The position numbers and the translations under genes were made by a program. A DNA stretch of 64,000 nt from Arthrobacter gandavensis (lineage in GTDB: Bacteria; Actinomycetota; Actinomycetes; Actinomycetales; Micrococcaceae). Under the pieces are notes generated by a model. It did no database searches and was not told the DNA's origin. It saw only the letters and a list, made by a program, of their open reading frames with translations. The stretch's first letter is position 1. Each line of letters starts with the position of its first letter. The stretch spans positions 248,001 to 312,000 of the forward strand of contig NZ_VTFU01000004.1 of the NCBI RefSeq assembly GCF_009192735.1, in the 5' to 3' direction. Positions 1-8,800 of the stretch are shown piece by piece.

Positions 1-87
1 AGGCCTATTCCTACGGATGTGGCGGGCCTGTCCGGGATGCTCCGGATCCCAAGGCTGCCGACGACGGATGGTGAAGGGAAGTGCGGA

Positions 88-2430
88 GTGGCACGGAAGG
101 AACCACGCGTTGAAAACGTGGATGAAAAGGACATAAAGGTCAAGTCCCCCAAATCATGGGCGGCGGGAGTGCCGGGGGTCTACAACTCGCTGAAGCCGGC
201 AATCCAGCACATGGGCGTGAAGCGGACGCTCGAAGCCACGTTCAAGATGAACCAGAAGGACGGCTTCGACTGCCCCAGCTGCGCGTGGCCGGATCCGAAC
301 CACCGCAGCAATTTCGAGTACTGCGAAGAAGGCGTCAAAGCAGTCACTTGGGAGGCCACCCCGGTGGTCATCTCCTCGGATTTCTGGGCGGACCACAGCA
401 TCAGCGAGCTTCGCGGCCGAACGGAATACTGGCTGGGCATGCAGGGCCGGCTAACGGAGCCGGTCTACAAACCTGCGGGAGAGGACCACTACCATCCCGT
501 CAGCTGGGACGAGGCGTTTCGGATTGTGGCGGACAAGCTCAACAGCTTGGATTCACCGCACGAGGCAGCCTTCTACACCAGCGGCCGCACCTCCAACGAG
601 GCAGCCTTCCTGTACCAGCTCATGGTGCGGGGCTTCGGGACCAATAACCTTCCGGACTGCTCCAACATGTGCCATGAGTCCTCCGGATGGGCCATGGGCC
701 AGACGATCGGAATCGGCAAGGCCACCGTGACCTACGATGACTTCGGCGAGGCGGACCTCATCATCCTGATGGGACAGAACCCCGGGACGAACCATCCGCG
801 CATGCTCACCGCCCTCGAGGGCTGCAAGCGCAACGGCGGCAGCATCGTCGCGGTTAACCCCCTCCCCGAAGCCGGCCTGCGGCGGTACAAGAACCCGCAG
901 AAGGTCCGCGGAATCGCAGGCAAGGGCACGGAGCTGGCCGATCAGTTCCTGCAGATCCGCCTCGGCGGGGACATGGCGCTGCTGCAGGCCATTTCCAAAC
1001 GGGTTCTGGAAGCTGAGGAACGCAACCCCGGCACGGTCCTGGACCACGACTTCCTGGAAAAGCACTGCGAGGGCCTGGAAGACCTTAAGCAGCACCTTGC
1101 TCACCTTGATGACGCGACAGTGGTGGAGGCCACGGGCCTTCCGATCGAGCAAATCAACGAACTGGCCGAGCGGTATCTGAAAGCCGAAAAGGTCATCATC
1201 ACCTGGGCCATGGGCATCACCCAGCAGAAAAAAGCCGTGCCCACCATCAAGGAAATGATCAACCTGCTGCTGCTGCGCGGAAACATCGGCAAGCCGGGCG
1301 CCGGAGCGGCTCCCATCCGCGGCCACAGCAACGTTCAGGGCGACCGCACCATGGGCATCTGGGAACAAATGCCCCCAGCCTTCCTTGATGCGCTCGGAAA
1401 GGAATTCAACTTCGATCCGCCGCGGGACCACGGCACCGACGCCGTCGAAACCTTTTACCGCATGCACGAAGGACGCATCAAGGTTTTCGTGGCCCTTGGA
1501 GGCAACCTCATTTCGGCGATCTCGGATACGCAGTTCGCTGAAGCCGCCATGCAGAAAACCGACATGACGGTCCAGATCTCCATCAAGCTCAACCGGTCAC
1601 ATCTCATCACGGGACAGGAAGCACTCATTCTCCCCACCAAGGGCCGGACAGAACTGGACATCCAGGAGACCGGGCCGCAGTTTGTCTCAGTGGAGGACAC
1701 CGTGTGCGCAGTTCACGCCTCGCGCGGAAACCTGACGCCGGTCTCCGACAACCTGCTGTCCGAACCGGCCATCGTATCCCGGCTGGGCGCGCTGATCGTC
1801 GGCGACAGGATCGACGCCGACTGGGCAGGATACGAGAAGGATTATGACCTGATCCGCGACCACATCGGCCGCGTGGTGGAAGGCTGCGACAACTACAACG
1901 AGAGAATCAGGCACGAAGGCGGGTTTGTGCTGCCCAACGGTCCCCGGGATTCGCGGACGTTCCACACGCCCACGGGCAAGGCGGTGCTGACAGTCAATGA
2001 TCTGGAAGCCGTGGAACGCCCCGAAGGCACCCTCATCCTCCAGACGCTGCGCTCCCACGACCAGTGGAACACCACCATTTACGGACACAACGACCGGTAC
2101 CGCGGTATCCGCGGCGGACGTCATGTGCTGTTCATGAACGCGGAGGACATCACCGAACTGGGCCTGAGCGACGGACAGTACGTGGACATCCACGGTGTCC
2201 ACCACGACAACAAGGAGCGGGTGCTGCGGAAATTCCGCGTCGTCTCCTATCCCACACCTCGGGGATGCGTTGCCGCTTACTATCCCGAGGCCAACGTGCT
2301 GGTACCCATGGATCACGTCGCTGAGGGCAGCCGCACTCCCGTGTCAAAAACCGTGCTGGTGCGGGTGGAACCAAACCTCGACCCGGCCGCGGAGCAGTCC
2401 GAGGACTTCAAGACACGGACCCCGGTCTAG
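88..2430 (+). CDS. FdhF/YdeP-type molybdopterin oxidoreductase alpha subunit
   Basis: Predicted cytoplasmic molybdopterin-dependent oxidoreductase of about 780 residues, the usual size of the FdhF/YdeP subgroup of formate-dehydrogenase-like proteins. A CPSC pair followed by AWPDP near residues 62-70 is typical of this subgroup. Further on are the Mo-bisMGD fold segments: NMCHESSG, LMGQNPGTNHPRM, RGHSNVQGDRTMG, and a C-terminal dinucleotide-binding domain. The frame is open from a GTG at 19, but GTG 88 is preceded by GAAGGGAA at the right distance and gives the more normal length. It faces a DUF6457 gene often found with molybdoenzymes. The real substrate is unknown; formate is not assured for the YdeP subgroup. 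Confidence 0.88.
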   Translation: MARKEPRVENVDEKDIKVKSPKSWAAGVPGVYNSLKPAIQHMGVKRTLEATFKMNQKDGFDCPSCAWPDPNHRSNFEYCEEGVKAVTWEATPVVISSDFWADHSISELRGRTEYWLGMQGRLTEPVYKPAGEDHYHPVSWDEAFRIVADKLNSLDSPHEAAFYTSGRTSNEAAFLYQLMVRGFGTNNLPDCSNMCHESSGWAMGQTIGIGKATVTYDDFGEADLIILMGQNPGTNHPRMLTALEGCKRNGGSIVAVNPLPEAGLRRYKNPQKVRGIAGKGTELADQFLQIRLGGDMALLQAISKRVLEAEERNPGTVLDHDFLEKHCEGLEDLKQHLAHLDDATVVEATGLPIEQINELAERYLKAEKVIITWAMGITQQKKAVPTIKEMINLLLLRGNIGKPGAGAAPIRGHSNVQGDRTMGIWEQMPPAFLDALGKEFNFDPPRDHGTDAVETFYRMHEGRIKVFVALGGNLISAISDTQFAEAAMQKTDMTVQISIKLNRSHLITGQEALILPTKGRTELDIQETGPQFVSVEDTVCAVHASRGNLTPVSDNLLSEPAIVSRLGALIVGDRIDADWAGYEKDYDLIRDHIGRVVEGCDNYNERIRHEGGFVLPNGPRDSRTFHTPTGKAVLTVNDLEAVERPEGTLILQTLRSHDQWNTTIYGHNDRYRGIRGGRHVLFMNAEDITELGLSDGQYVDIHGVHHDNKERVLRKFRVVSYPTPRGCVAAYYPEANVLVPMDHVAEGSRTPVSKTVLVRVEPNLDPAAEQSEDFKTRTPV

Positions 2431-2469
2431 GCTGTGCCGGGCCGGCCAGAGCCGGGGCGGGGCGACAAA

Positions 2470-2496
2470 CCCCGGGCCGGAGTGCCCGGCCCGGGG
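2470..2496. terminator. GC-rich hairpin between convergent genes
   Basis: Perfect 9-bp inverted repeat CCCCGGGCC / GGCCCGGGG with a 9-nt loop, lying between the ends of the oxidoreductase (+) and the DUF6457 gene (-). Without a T-run it is a plausible but unproven bidirectional terminator. Confidence 0.55.
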
Positions 2497-2504
2497 TCGG
2501 TTCG

Positions 2505-2822
2505 CTACTGGGCCGAGTCTTTCCACCCCGGCTGGTCCGGCCCGTCCAGGCCGGTGGCCGCCAACTGGAAAGCCGTGTCCGCTGCGCTGCGGACGGCGTC
2601 CTCCGCTGCCTTCCGGCCACTGGTCTTGGACAGCCCGGCCGCATACCCCACCACAAACGTGCTGATCAGCCCGGCGTTGGATCCCACCGTCTTGGAGGAC
2701 TTTTCCGCCAGTTCCACGAGCATCTTGTGGTCAACTTCCAAGTCCAGAATCTGCAGGGCCTGGGTCAGGCGCCGGCTCCATTCACTCAGCGTGCGTTCTT
2801 CTGTGTCAGGGTTCGAACTCAT
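2505..2822 (-). CDS. DUF6457 domain protein
   Basis: A 105-residue, soluble, mostly helical protein. The pattern LSEWSRRLTQALQILDL, then a conserved block ending in STFVVGYAAGL, matches the DUF6457 family, which in actinobacteria is encoded beside or fused to molybdenum-cofactor genes. Here it faces the molybdopterin oxidoreductase, so a role in cofactor supply or enzyme maturation is inferred, not shown. The frame is open further upstream, but ATG 2822 follows AGGAGATGCC-like sequence (GGAG with good spacing), and the upstream extension is low-complexity repeat translation. Confidence 0.75.
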   Translation of the reverse strand: MSSNPDTEERTLSEWSRRLTQALQILDLEVDHKMLVELAEKSSKTVGSNAGLISTFVVGYAAGLSKTSGRKAAEDAVRSAADTAFQLAATGLDGPDQPGWKDSAQ

Positions 2823-2907
2823 GGCATCTCCTTCGGTGCGGACTCGTGCATCAAGGATTAGCACCGGCCGCCGCATTGCACAACGCCTGCGCCTCCCGCG
2901 CGTCGCT

Positions 2908-2954
2908 GTGCTGAATCCCGTCGTCGTGCTGAATCCCGTCGTCGTGCTGAATCC
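2908..2954. repeat. Short tandem direct repeat, 18-nt unit
   Basis: Two full copies and one partial copy of GTGCTGAATCCCGTCGTC stand head to tail in the gap between the DUF6457 start and the type VII locus. No function is visible; replication slippage is the simple explanation. Confidence 0.85.
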
Positions 2955-3046
2955 GTGAGTTATCCCCAGACCGTGAATCCCCCGGGCGGGACAGAGCCGC
3001 CGGTGCAAGGATGTACGCAACGTGTCCAAAGGGCGAGGGGACCTCA

Positions 3047-3325
3047 ATGGCCAGCGACTATGACAACCAGCTCATCGAGTCCGTCACCGTGCGCCGGCAT
3101 CGGCTGCTGACCGCCCTGCTCTTCGGGGAGAATCCCCATGAGCGGCGCTGGATGGACAGCATGCGGCTGTTTATCCTCAGCTTCGCAGCCGCCGCGGTCA
3201 TCGCCACCGTCTGCGTCGGATACTCCTTCGTCAGCAACCTGCTGGCCGAGAACCGCACCAAACAGGAACAATCCCCGGCCCCCGCCGCGGTAAGCGTTCC
3301 GCATGGGTACCCGGCAGGTGCATAG
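3047..3325 (+). CDS. Short single-pass membrane protein, EccB-like anchor (T7SS locus)
   Basis: A 92-residue protein: basic N-terminal cytosolic stretch (RRHRLLTALLFG, then NPHERRW near residues 28-35), one membrane helix at about residues 41-63, and a Pro/Ala-rich outer tail. This layout resembles the N-terminal anchor of EccB, but the large periplasmic repeat domain of EccB (family length near 480) is missing. ATG 3047 is preceded by GGGCGAGGGG; the open frame from 3011 lacks this support. It is the first gene of a tightly packed type VII secretion cluster. It may be a reduced EccB or an unrelated membrane component; homology by search was not possible. Confidence 0.6.
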   Translation: MASDYDNQLIESVTVRRHRLLTALLFGENPHERRWMDSMRLFILSFAAAAVIATVCVGYSFVSNLLAENRTKQEQSPAPAAVSVPHGYPAGA

Positions 3326-3329
3326 CGAT

Positions 3330-4667
3330 ATGGCCCACGCCTTCACCCGGGTCACACTGGTTGGCCCACGCACCCATGTTGATCTGCTGCTGCCCTCCCA
3401 CCAACCCGTGGGCCTGCTCCTGCCGCAGGTGCTGAACATCCTGGAGGACCAGCCCGCCGAGGCGGTCGCCGCCAAGGTCCTGGTATCGGCCGACGGCACG
3501 GAACTGAGCGCCGATGCTTCACTAAACCAGTCCGGCGTCATGGACGGAACTTCTTTACTGCTGTGCAATGCTTCCGAAGCCCCTCCCGCGGCAGTCGTGT
3601 ACGACGTCAATGATTTGGTGGTCGGGGAGACGGAAACTGTTGCCGGCCGGTGGGACCGCCGCTGGCGGGACCTCACGGCGGGAGCCTTCGCTGCGGCCGG
3701 ATTCTGGGCGGGGGCGGAGATCATGCTGTCCTTCCTGGAACCGGAAGCGGCCTGGTGGATGCTGTTCCTGCTGTCCCTGCTCGGGCTGGCCGCAGGGTGC
3801 GCGGCAAACCTTCGTCCGCGCCGCTCGCCCATCGGCTCAACGTTTCTTGCGGCCGGCTGGCTGACCGGTCTGGGCGGAGCTGTCCACCTGTACGACGGCG
3901 TGCCGGAACGTCTTGCACCGGCCGTCATGGCTGTGGCGGGGCTGTCCGTCCTGACTCTGGCCGCTTTCGCAGCAGGTGCCGCCCAACCCCGCGCCTGGTT
4001 TAGCGGCGCCGCCACGCTGGCCCTGGCCGCCGGATGGTGGACTGCCGCCGGCGCGTTCACCGGCGATTCCGTTCGAGCCGCGGCCATCGCGGCGCCGGCG
4101 AGCCTGCTGCTCCTGGGGCTGCTGCCCAAACTGGCCCTGGCCTCATCCGGACTTGCCACGCTGGATGATCAGCGCGCCAAGGGCGGTTCCGTCGCACGCG
4201 GCAATGCCGTGGAGGCGATCGCAGCGGCTCACCGCAGCCTGACCCTCGGAACAGTTGCCGCTGCATGTTCCCTTGCGCCCGGCCTGTGGCTGCTGGGCAC
4301 TGACACCGACAGCCAACGGTGGACGCTTCCCCTGCTCCTGGCACTGACGCTGGCGGTTTTCCTGCGCACCCGGTCCTTTCCGCTGGCGGCACAGCGAACC
4401 GCCCTGTATCTGGCTGTCGCCGTGGGCCTCAGCGCCGCAGCGCTGGCAGCGCTGCGGTTCCTCCCCGGTCAGCCTTGGGTGGTGGGTCTTGCTGTCCTGG
4501 GAACCGCGGTTTCCGCTGCCGCGGCGCTGACCCTCGTGTTTCCGGACCACACGCTTGCCCGCTTCCGACTGGTGGCCAAACGAATGGAATCAGTGGCCAT
4601 TCTGGCGTCGATTCCGCTGACTGCCGGGCTATTTGGTGTCTTCGCCCAGCTGCTGGGGAGCTTTTAG
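3330..4667 (+). CDS. eccD: EccD, type VII secretion integral membrane protein
   Basis: 445 residues. Residues 1 to about 85 form a YukD/ubiquitin-like domain beginning FTRVTLVGPRTHVDLLLP, followed from about residue 112 by roughly eleven hydrophobic helices. This is the classic architecture of EccD, which forms the membrane vestibule of the ESX/type VII channel. An in-frame ATG at 3303 exists, but ATG 3330 sits behind GCAGGTG and makes the N-terminus match the family. It starts 4 nt after the short membrane gene and its TAG directly abuts the ATG of the next gene, so the cluster is probably one transcript. Confidence 0.9.
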   Translation: MAHAFTRVTLVGPRTHVDLLLPSHQPVGLLLPQVLNILEDQPAEAVAAKVLVSADGTELSADASLNQSGVMDGTSLLLCNASEAPPAAVVYDVNDLVVGETETVAGRWDRRWRDLTAGAFAAAGFWAGAEIMLSFLEPEAAWWMLFLLSLLGLAAGCAANLRPRRSPIGSTFLAAGWLTGLGGAVHLYDGVPERLAPAVMAVAGLSVLTLAAFAAGAAQPRAWFSGAATLALAAGWWTAAGAFTGDSVRAAAIAAPASLLLLGLLPKLALASSGLATLDDQRAKGGSVARGNAVEAIAAAHRSLTLGTVAAACSLAPGLWLLGTDTDSQRWTLPLLLALTLAVFLRTRSFPLAAQRTALYLAVAVGLSAAALAALRFLPGQPWVVGLAVLGTAVSAAAALTLVFPDHTLARFRLVAKRMESVAILASIPLTAGLFGVFAQLLGSF

Positions 4668-5852
4668 ATGAGCGGGGTCTTCAACCCACTTCCACCCGAG
4701 GCGTACGGCGACCCGGCGAAGGACTCCGCCGAAGGCTTTGAGTCCGCTCCGCAGCTGATGCGGCGTGCGCTGCGGACCCGTCCGGCGCAATCGCCCCTGC
4801 ACCGCCTCCTGACCGGTTCCGCCGATCTCTTCCGCGGCGACGACTATCCGCAGCGCTTGGCGGAACAAGCCGCGGGAACCCAGCTGCCGGTGACCACAGG
4901 GCGCCGCATCGCCTTGGTGGGCACCCGCGGCGGAGCCGGCAAAACCACGGTCGCCGCACTGCTGGCGCGGATCTATGCGGCCATGCGCGCCGACACCGTC
5001 GCCGCCGTCGACCTCGCTCCTGGAACCGGAACTCTTGGGCTGCGCCTCGGAGTTCCCCATGCGCCGCCCTTGGAGAGTGCAGCCGCCCGGCTCCAGGCGG
5101 GAACTCCCGATTCGCTGCGCGGGCTCACAGCGCTCCTCGCCGTGGCGGAGCCGGGAAACCTGCTGGTAGCCGGGCGGCGCCGGGTCACGGATATCAGTGG
5201 AGCCGGTGGGACGGAAGCGTCCGCCGCTCACGTTTGGACTCCCGCAGGGCCGCATTCGCCGGATTGGACTCCGGGCGGCGGAGCCGGTTCCCTCTCCCTC
5301 CGGCCCGGAGAGGGCCACACTGGACAGGACCAGGACCACCCCGGGCAGAACATTCCGCTGGAAGTGCCCGACGGCGTTTCCCGGATGGCCCGGAATATCT
5401 CCCGCTACTGTCCCATCACCATCTTCGACTGCAGCACAGGGCTGACCGATCCTGCCACGCGGTGGGCGGCCAGCCACTCACATGTTGCTGTCTTCGTGAC
5501 GCCGGCCAGCGTTGCCGGCTTGGAGGACGCGCTGGAATACGCTGCCGCATGGCGGGGCAATCCCCTGTTCGCCGGCACTCCCCTGCTGGTTCTGGTGGTC
5601 CAGCCCCCGTCCGACAGGACTTTCAGCGCGTCACGGGAGGCCGGCAGGCTAAGCCGCGCCGGTGCGCCGGCCATCGCGTTGGGCCATGACCGGCATCTGG
5701 CCGCCGGCGTTGAAGTGAGTCCCTCCCTCTTATCCCGGCGCTCACGCCTCGAAGCTGTAACTGTGGCATCACGGGTCCTGTCCGCGGCCATACCCAGCCC
5801 CATGCCGCAGCCGGCGGCACATCAGCCAACCCGTCGAAACGCACACGCATGA
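4668..5852 (+). CDS. MinD/ParA-like P-loop ATPase of the T7SS locus
   Basis: 394 residues. After a Pro-rich N-terminus, residues 84-93 read GTRGGAGKTT, a deviant Walker A motif of the MinD/ParA (SIMIBI) class, followed by AAVDLAPGTGTLGLRLG (switch region). A central segment (about residues 170-230) is low-complexity. MinD-like ATPases with this place in the operon (compare EspI in ESX-1) are thought to regulate or energise type VII assembly. The ATG directly follows the eccD stop and the end overlaps eccC by the 4-nt ATGA, so translation is coupled. Specific role inferred only from context. Confidence 0.85.
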   Translation: MSGVFNPLPPEAYGDPAKDSAEGFESAPQLMRRALRTRPAQSPLHRLLTGSADLFRGDDYPQRLAEQAAGTQLPVTTGRRIALVGTRGGAGKTTVAALLARIYAAMRADTVAAVDLAPGTGTLGLRLGVPHAPPLESAAARLQAGTPDSLRGLTALLAVAEPGNLLVAGRRRVTDISGAGGTEASAAHVWTPAGPHSPDWTPGGGAGSLSLRPGEGHTGQDQDHPGQNIPLEVPDGVSRMARNISRYCPITIFDCSTGLTDPATRWAASHSHVAVFVTPASVAGLEDALEYAAAWRGNPLFAGTPLLVLVVQPPSDRTFSASREAGRLSRAGAPAIALGHDRHLAAGVEVSPSLLSRRSRLEAVTVASRVLSAAIPSPMPQPAAHQPTRRNAHA

Positions 5853-8800
5853 GCACGAGAATCCTGCACCGGCCCGCGCGCACCACCGCCCCCGCCCGAA
5901 CCATGGAGGCCTTCACCCTCGACGCACCTCCGCCGCTCGAAGGCGGCAAGACCGGCATGAACATGATGTCCCTCGTTCCCCTTCTGGGGGCTGGGGTCTC
6001 GATGACGGTCATGATGCTCTTCCGCGGATCTCCCCTGGCAGCCGTGGGAGCGCTGATGATGGTCGTCACCATCATCGCGTCGGTAATCATGATGCTCAGC
6101 CAGCGGGGCCGACAGGGAAAGCAGCGCCGGGAGCAGCGGGAAAATTATTTGGAGTACTTGGAGCGCTCACGGGCCACCCTTCGAGCCGACGAGCTTGCGG
6201 CCCTTGCCGTGGCCCGCGCCGCCAGTCCGCCGCCGGATGCGCTCTTCGACATCCTCCGCAACCCGCGGCGGATCTGGGAACGCCGCCGCACCAACGAGGA
6301 TTTCCTGCACGTGCGGATCGGCACCGGTCCGCGCCGCAACCGCGACATCAACATCATGAATGCCGGATCGGCGCTCGCCCAGACGGACGCTTTCATGACC
6401 ACCGAACTGGAAATCCTCAAACGCCGTTACGAGTCCAGCCCCGAGCTGCCGCTCACCGTGCCGCTGGACTGCGCCGGCAACGTGTCAGTGGTGGGTTCGC
6501 GCAGGTTTGTGACCACAGTCGCGCGGCTCCTGCTGACTGAAGGCACAGCATTCCATTCCCCCGAGGATCTTCGCCTGGCCATGATTCTTCCGGAGGATCG
6601 GCGGGACGATTGGGAGTGGACAACGTGGCTGCCGCATTTGGCGGACCAAAAGAATGTGCATCACACCGGGCCGGTCCGCCGGCTCGCTCCCTCAGCCGCT
6701 GCATTGGCAGAGGTCCTCGCCGAGGATCTGGATCTCCGCTCTTCCCTGGCCGCGGAATCCCGAAAGAACTTCCTGCGCGGCGGCGTGGGCACCTCACTCC
6801 CCCGGCTGTTGGTGCTCAGTGACTCGTACGGCCTGCTGCCGGAGGAGCTGCAGCTGCCGGACCAACAGGCCTCCGCCGCGTCGCTGGGCATCACGACGCT
6901 CTTTCTCGTCGCCGACCGGGAGCAGGAACCGGGCGAGGTGGCGGTGCGCATCAGCGAGGAGCCCGGCGGAGGGTTCCTGCTGGAAAACTACCGCGCGGAC
7001 CCGGTCAGTCCCACCGTCGAATACGGCAACCTGGATACCATCCCCGTGCCGCTGGCCCAGGCCCTGGCCCGGGAACAGGCTCCCCTGCGGCTGGCACCTG
7101 ACTCCCTTGAACACGACACCGCCGAGAATGCCCAGGGTTTCCTTGAAATGCTGGGGCTATCGGCCAACCTGGATGCGGCGGACATCCGGCGGCTGTGGAA
7201 GCCCCGCGGCGAAGTCGATTTCCTTCGGGTGCCGCTGGGCCCCGATGACCGCGGCCGGCCGACGCTGCTGGACCTGAAGGAGTCGGCACAGTTCGGCCAC
7301 GGGCCGCACGGTCTCTGCGTGGGTGCCACCGGCTCGGGCAAATCGGAGATGCTGCGCAGCATGGTCGTGGGGCTGCTGGCCACCCACTCCCCCGAGGTCC
7401 TGGCCATGGTGCTGGTGGATTACAAGGGAGGGGCCACCTTCGCACCATTTGCCTCCGCACCGCAGGTAGCCGGTGTCATCACCAACCTGTCCGACGACGT
7501 CAGCCTGATAGAGCGCGTCTATGCAAGCCTCGCCGGGGAGATCCAAAGGCGCCAGGAGGTGCTCAAGGCAGCCGGTAACCTGGCCAACATCACCGACTAT
7601 CAGCTGCACCGGCAGGAACTGAAAGCCGCCGGCCGCGACCTGGCGCCCCTGCCTCACCTGGTGGTGATCATTGACGAGTTCGGCGAACTGCTGACAGCCC
7701 GCCCCGATTTCATCGAGTTGTTCCTCTCCATCGGCCGCATCGGCCGCTCAATCGGGGTACACCTGTTGCTCTCCAGCCAGCGGATTGAAGGCGGAAAGCT
7801 GCGCGGACTGGACACCTACCTCAGTTATCGGATTGGACTGCGCACCCTCTCCGAAGCGGAATCCCGAACTGTCCTGGACACCCCCGATGCCTTCCATCTG
7901 CCGCCGGTGCCCGGGTTCGGCTACCTGAAGGTGGACACCACAACGTATACCCGGTTCAAGGCCGGGTACGTGTCCGGTCCGCTGGAGTCCGCACAGCAGG
8001 CCGACGAACCGGACGGAACAGACGATTCTCCCCTTGTCCTGCCGGTTCCGCGCTACGCGGCTTCCCTGACGGTTCCAGCCGCTGCCGGGAACTCCGACGC
8101 CGGAACGGGAACCGGGCCCGGCGTTGCCGCATCTGCGCCGTCGTCCACCCCGTCCTCCAAACGCACCACCGGGCCCACGGTCCTGTCCACGCTCATGGCC
8201 ACCCTCTCCACCTTTCCGCGTGCAGTGGCTCCCATCTGGCTGCCGCCGCTGCCGCGGGGAATCTCCCTGGACCAGGCAGCCGGCGGACTGACCCGGGTTA
8301 AAGGGCTGAGGCTCGCCAGCGGCGGATCACTGCGGGTCCCGGTCGGTTTGCTGGATGATCCGGCCAAGCAGTGGCAGGGAATATGGGAACTGAATTTAAC
8401 CGCAAACGGCGGCAACGCGGCCATCGTTGGCGGGCCGCAGACCGGAAAGAGCACCGCCCTGCGCACCATAGTGGCGGCCCTGGCGCTGACGCACAGCCCG
8501 GCTGAGGTGGGTGTCTATGCCATTGACCTGCTCGGCAGCAGCCTGCTGCCGCTGGATGGGCTGCCGCAGGTGGGCGGGGTGGCGGTGCGGACAAACCGCG
8601 AAGTGGTGCGCCGGACCGTGGACGAGCTCCTAAGCATGCTCGCCCACCGCGAGCACGTGTTCGAAAAGTATCAGGTGGATTCCCTTCCGACGCTGCGCCG
8701 GCGGTGTGCGGCCGGGGAAATCCCCGAGTTGCCCAGCGCTGACATCGTGCTGGTTTTGGACGGATACGGGCAGCTCAGCGATGAGTTCGAGGACATTGAA

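Noticed and set aside
3011-3046. Earlier start for the short T7SS membrane protein
   Set aside because: The ATG at 3011 has no ribosome site, whereas 3047 follows GGGCGAGGGG.
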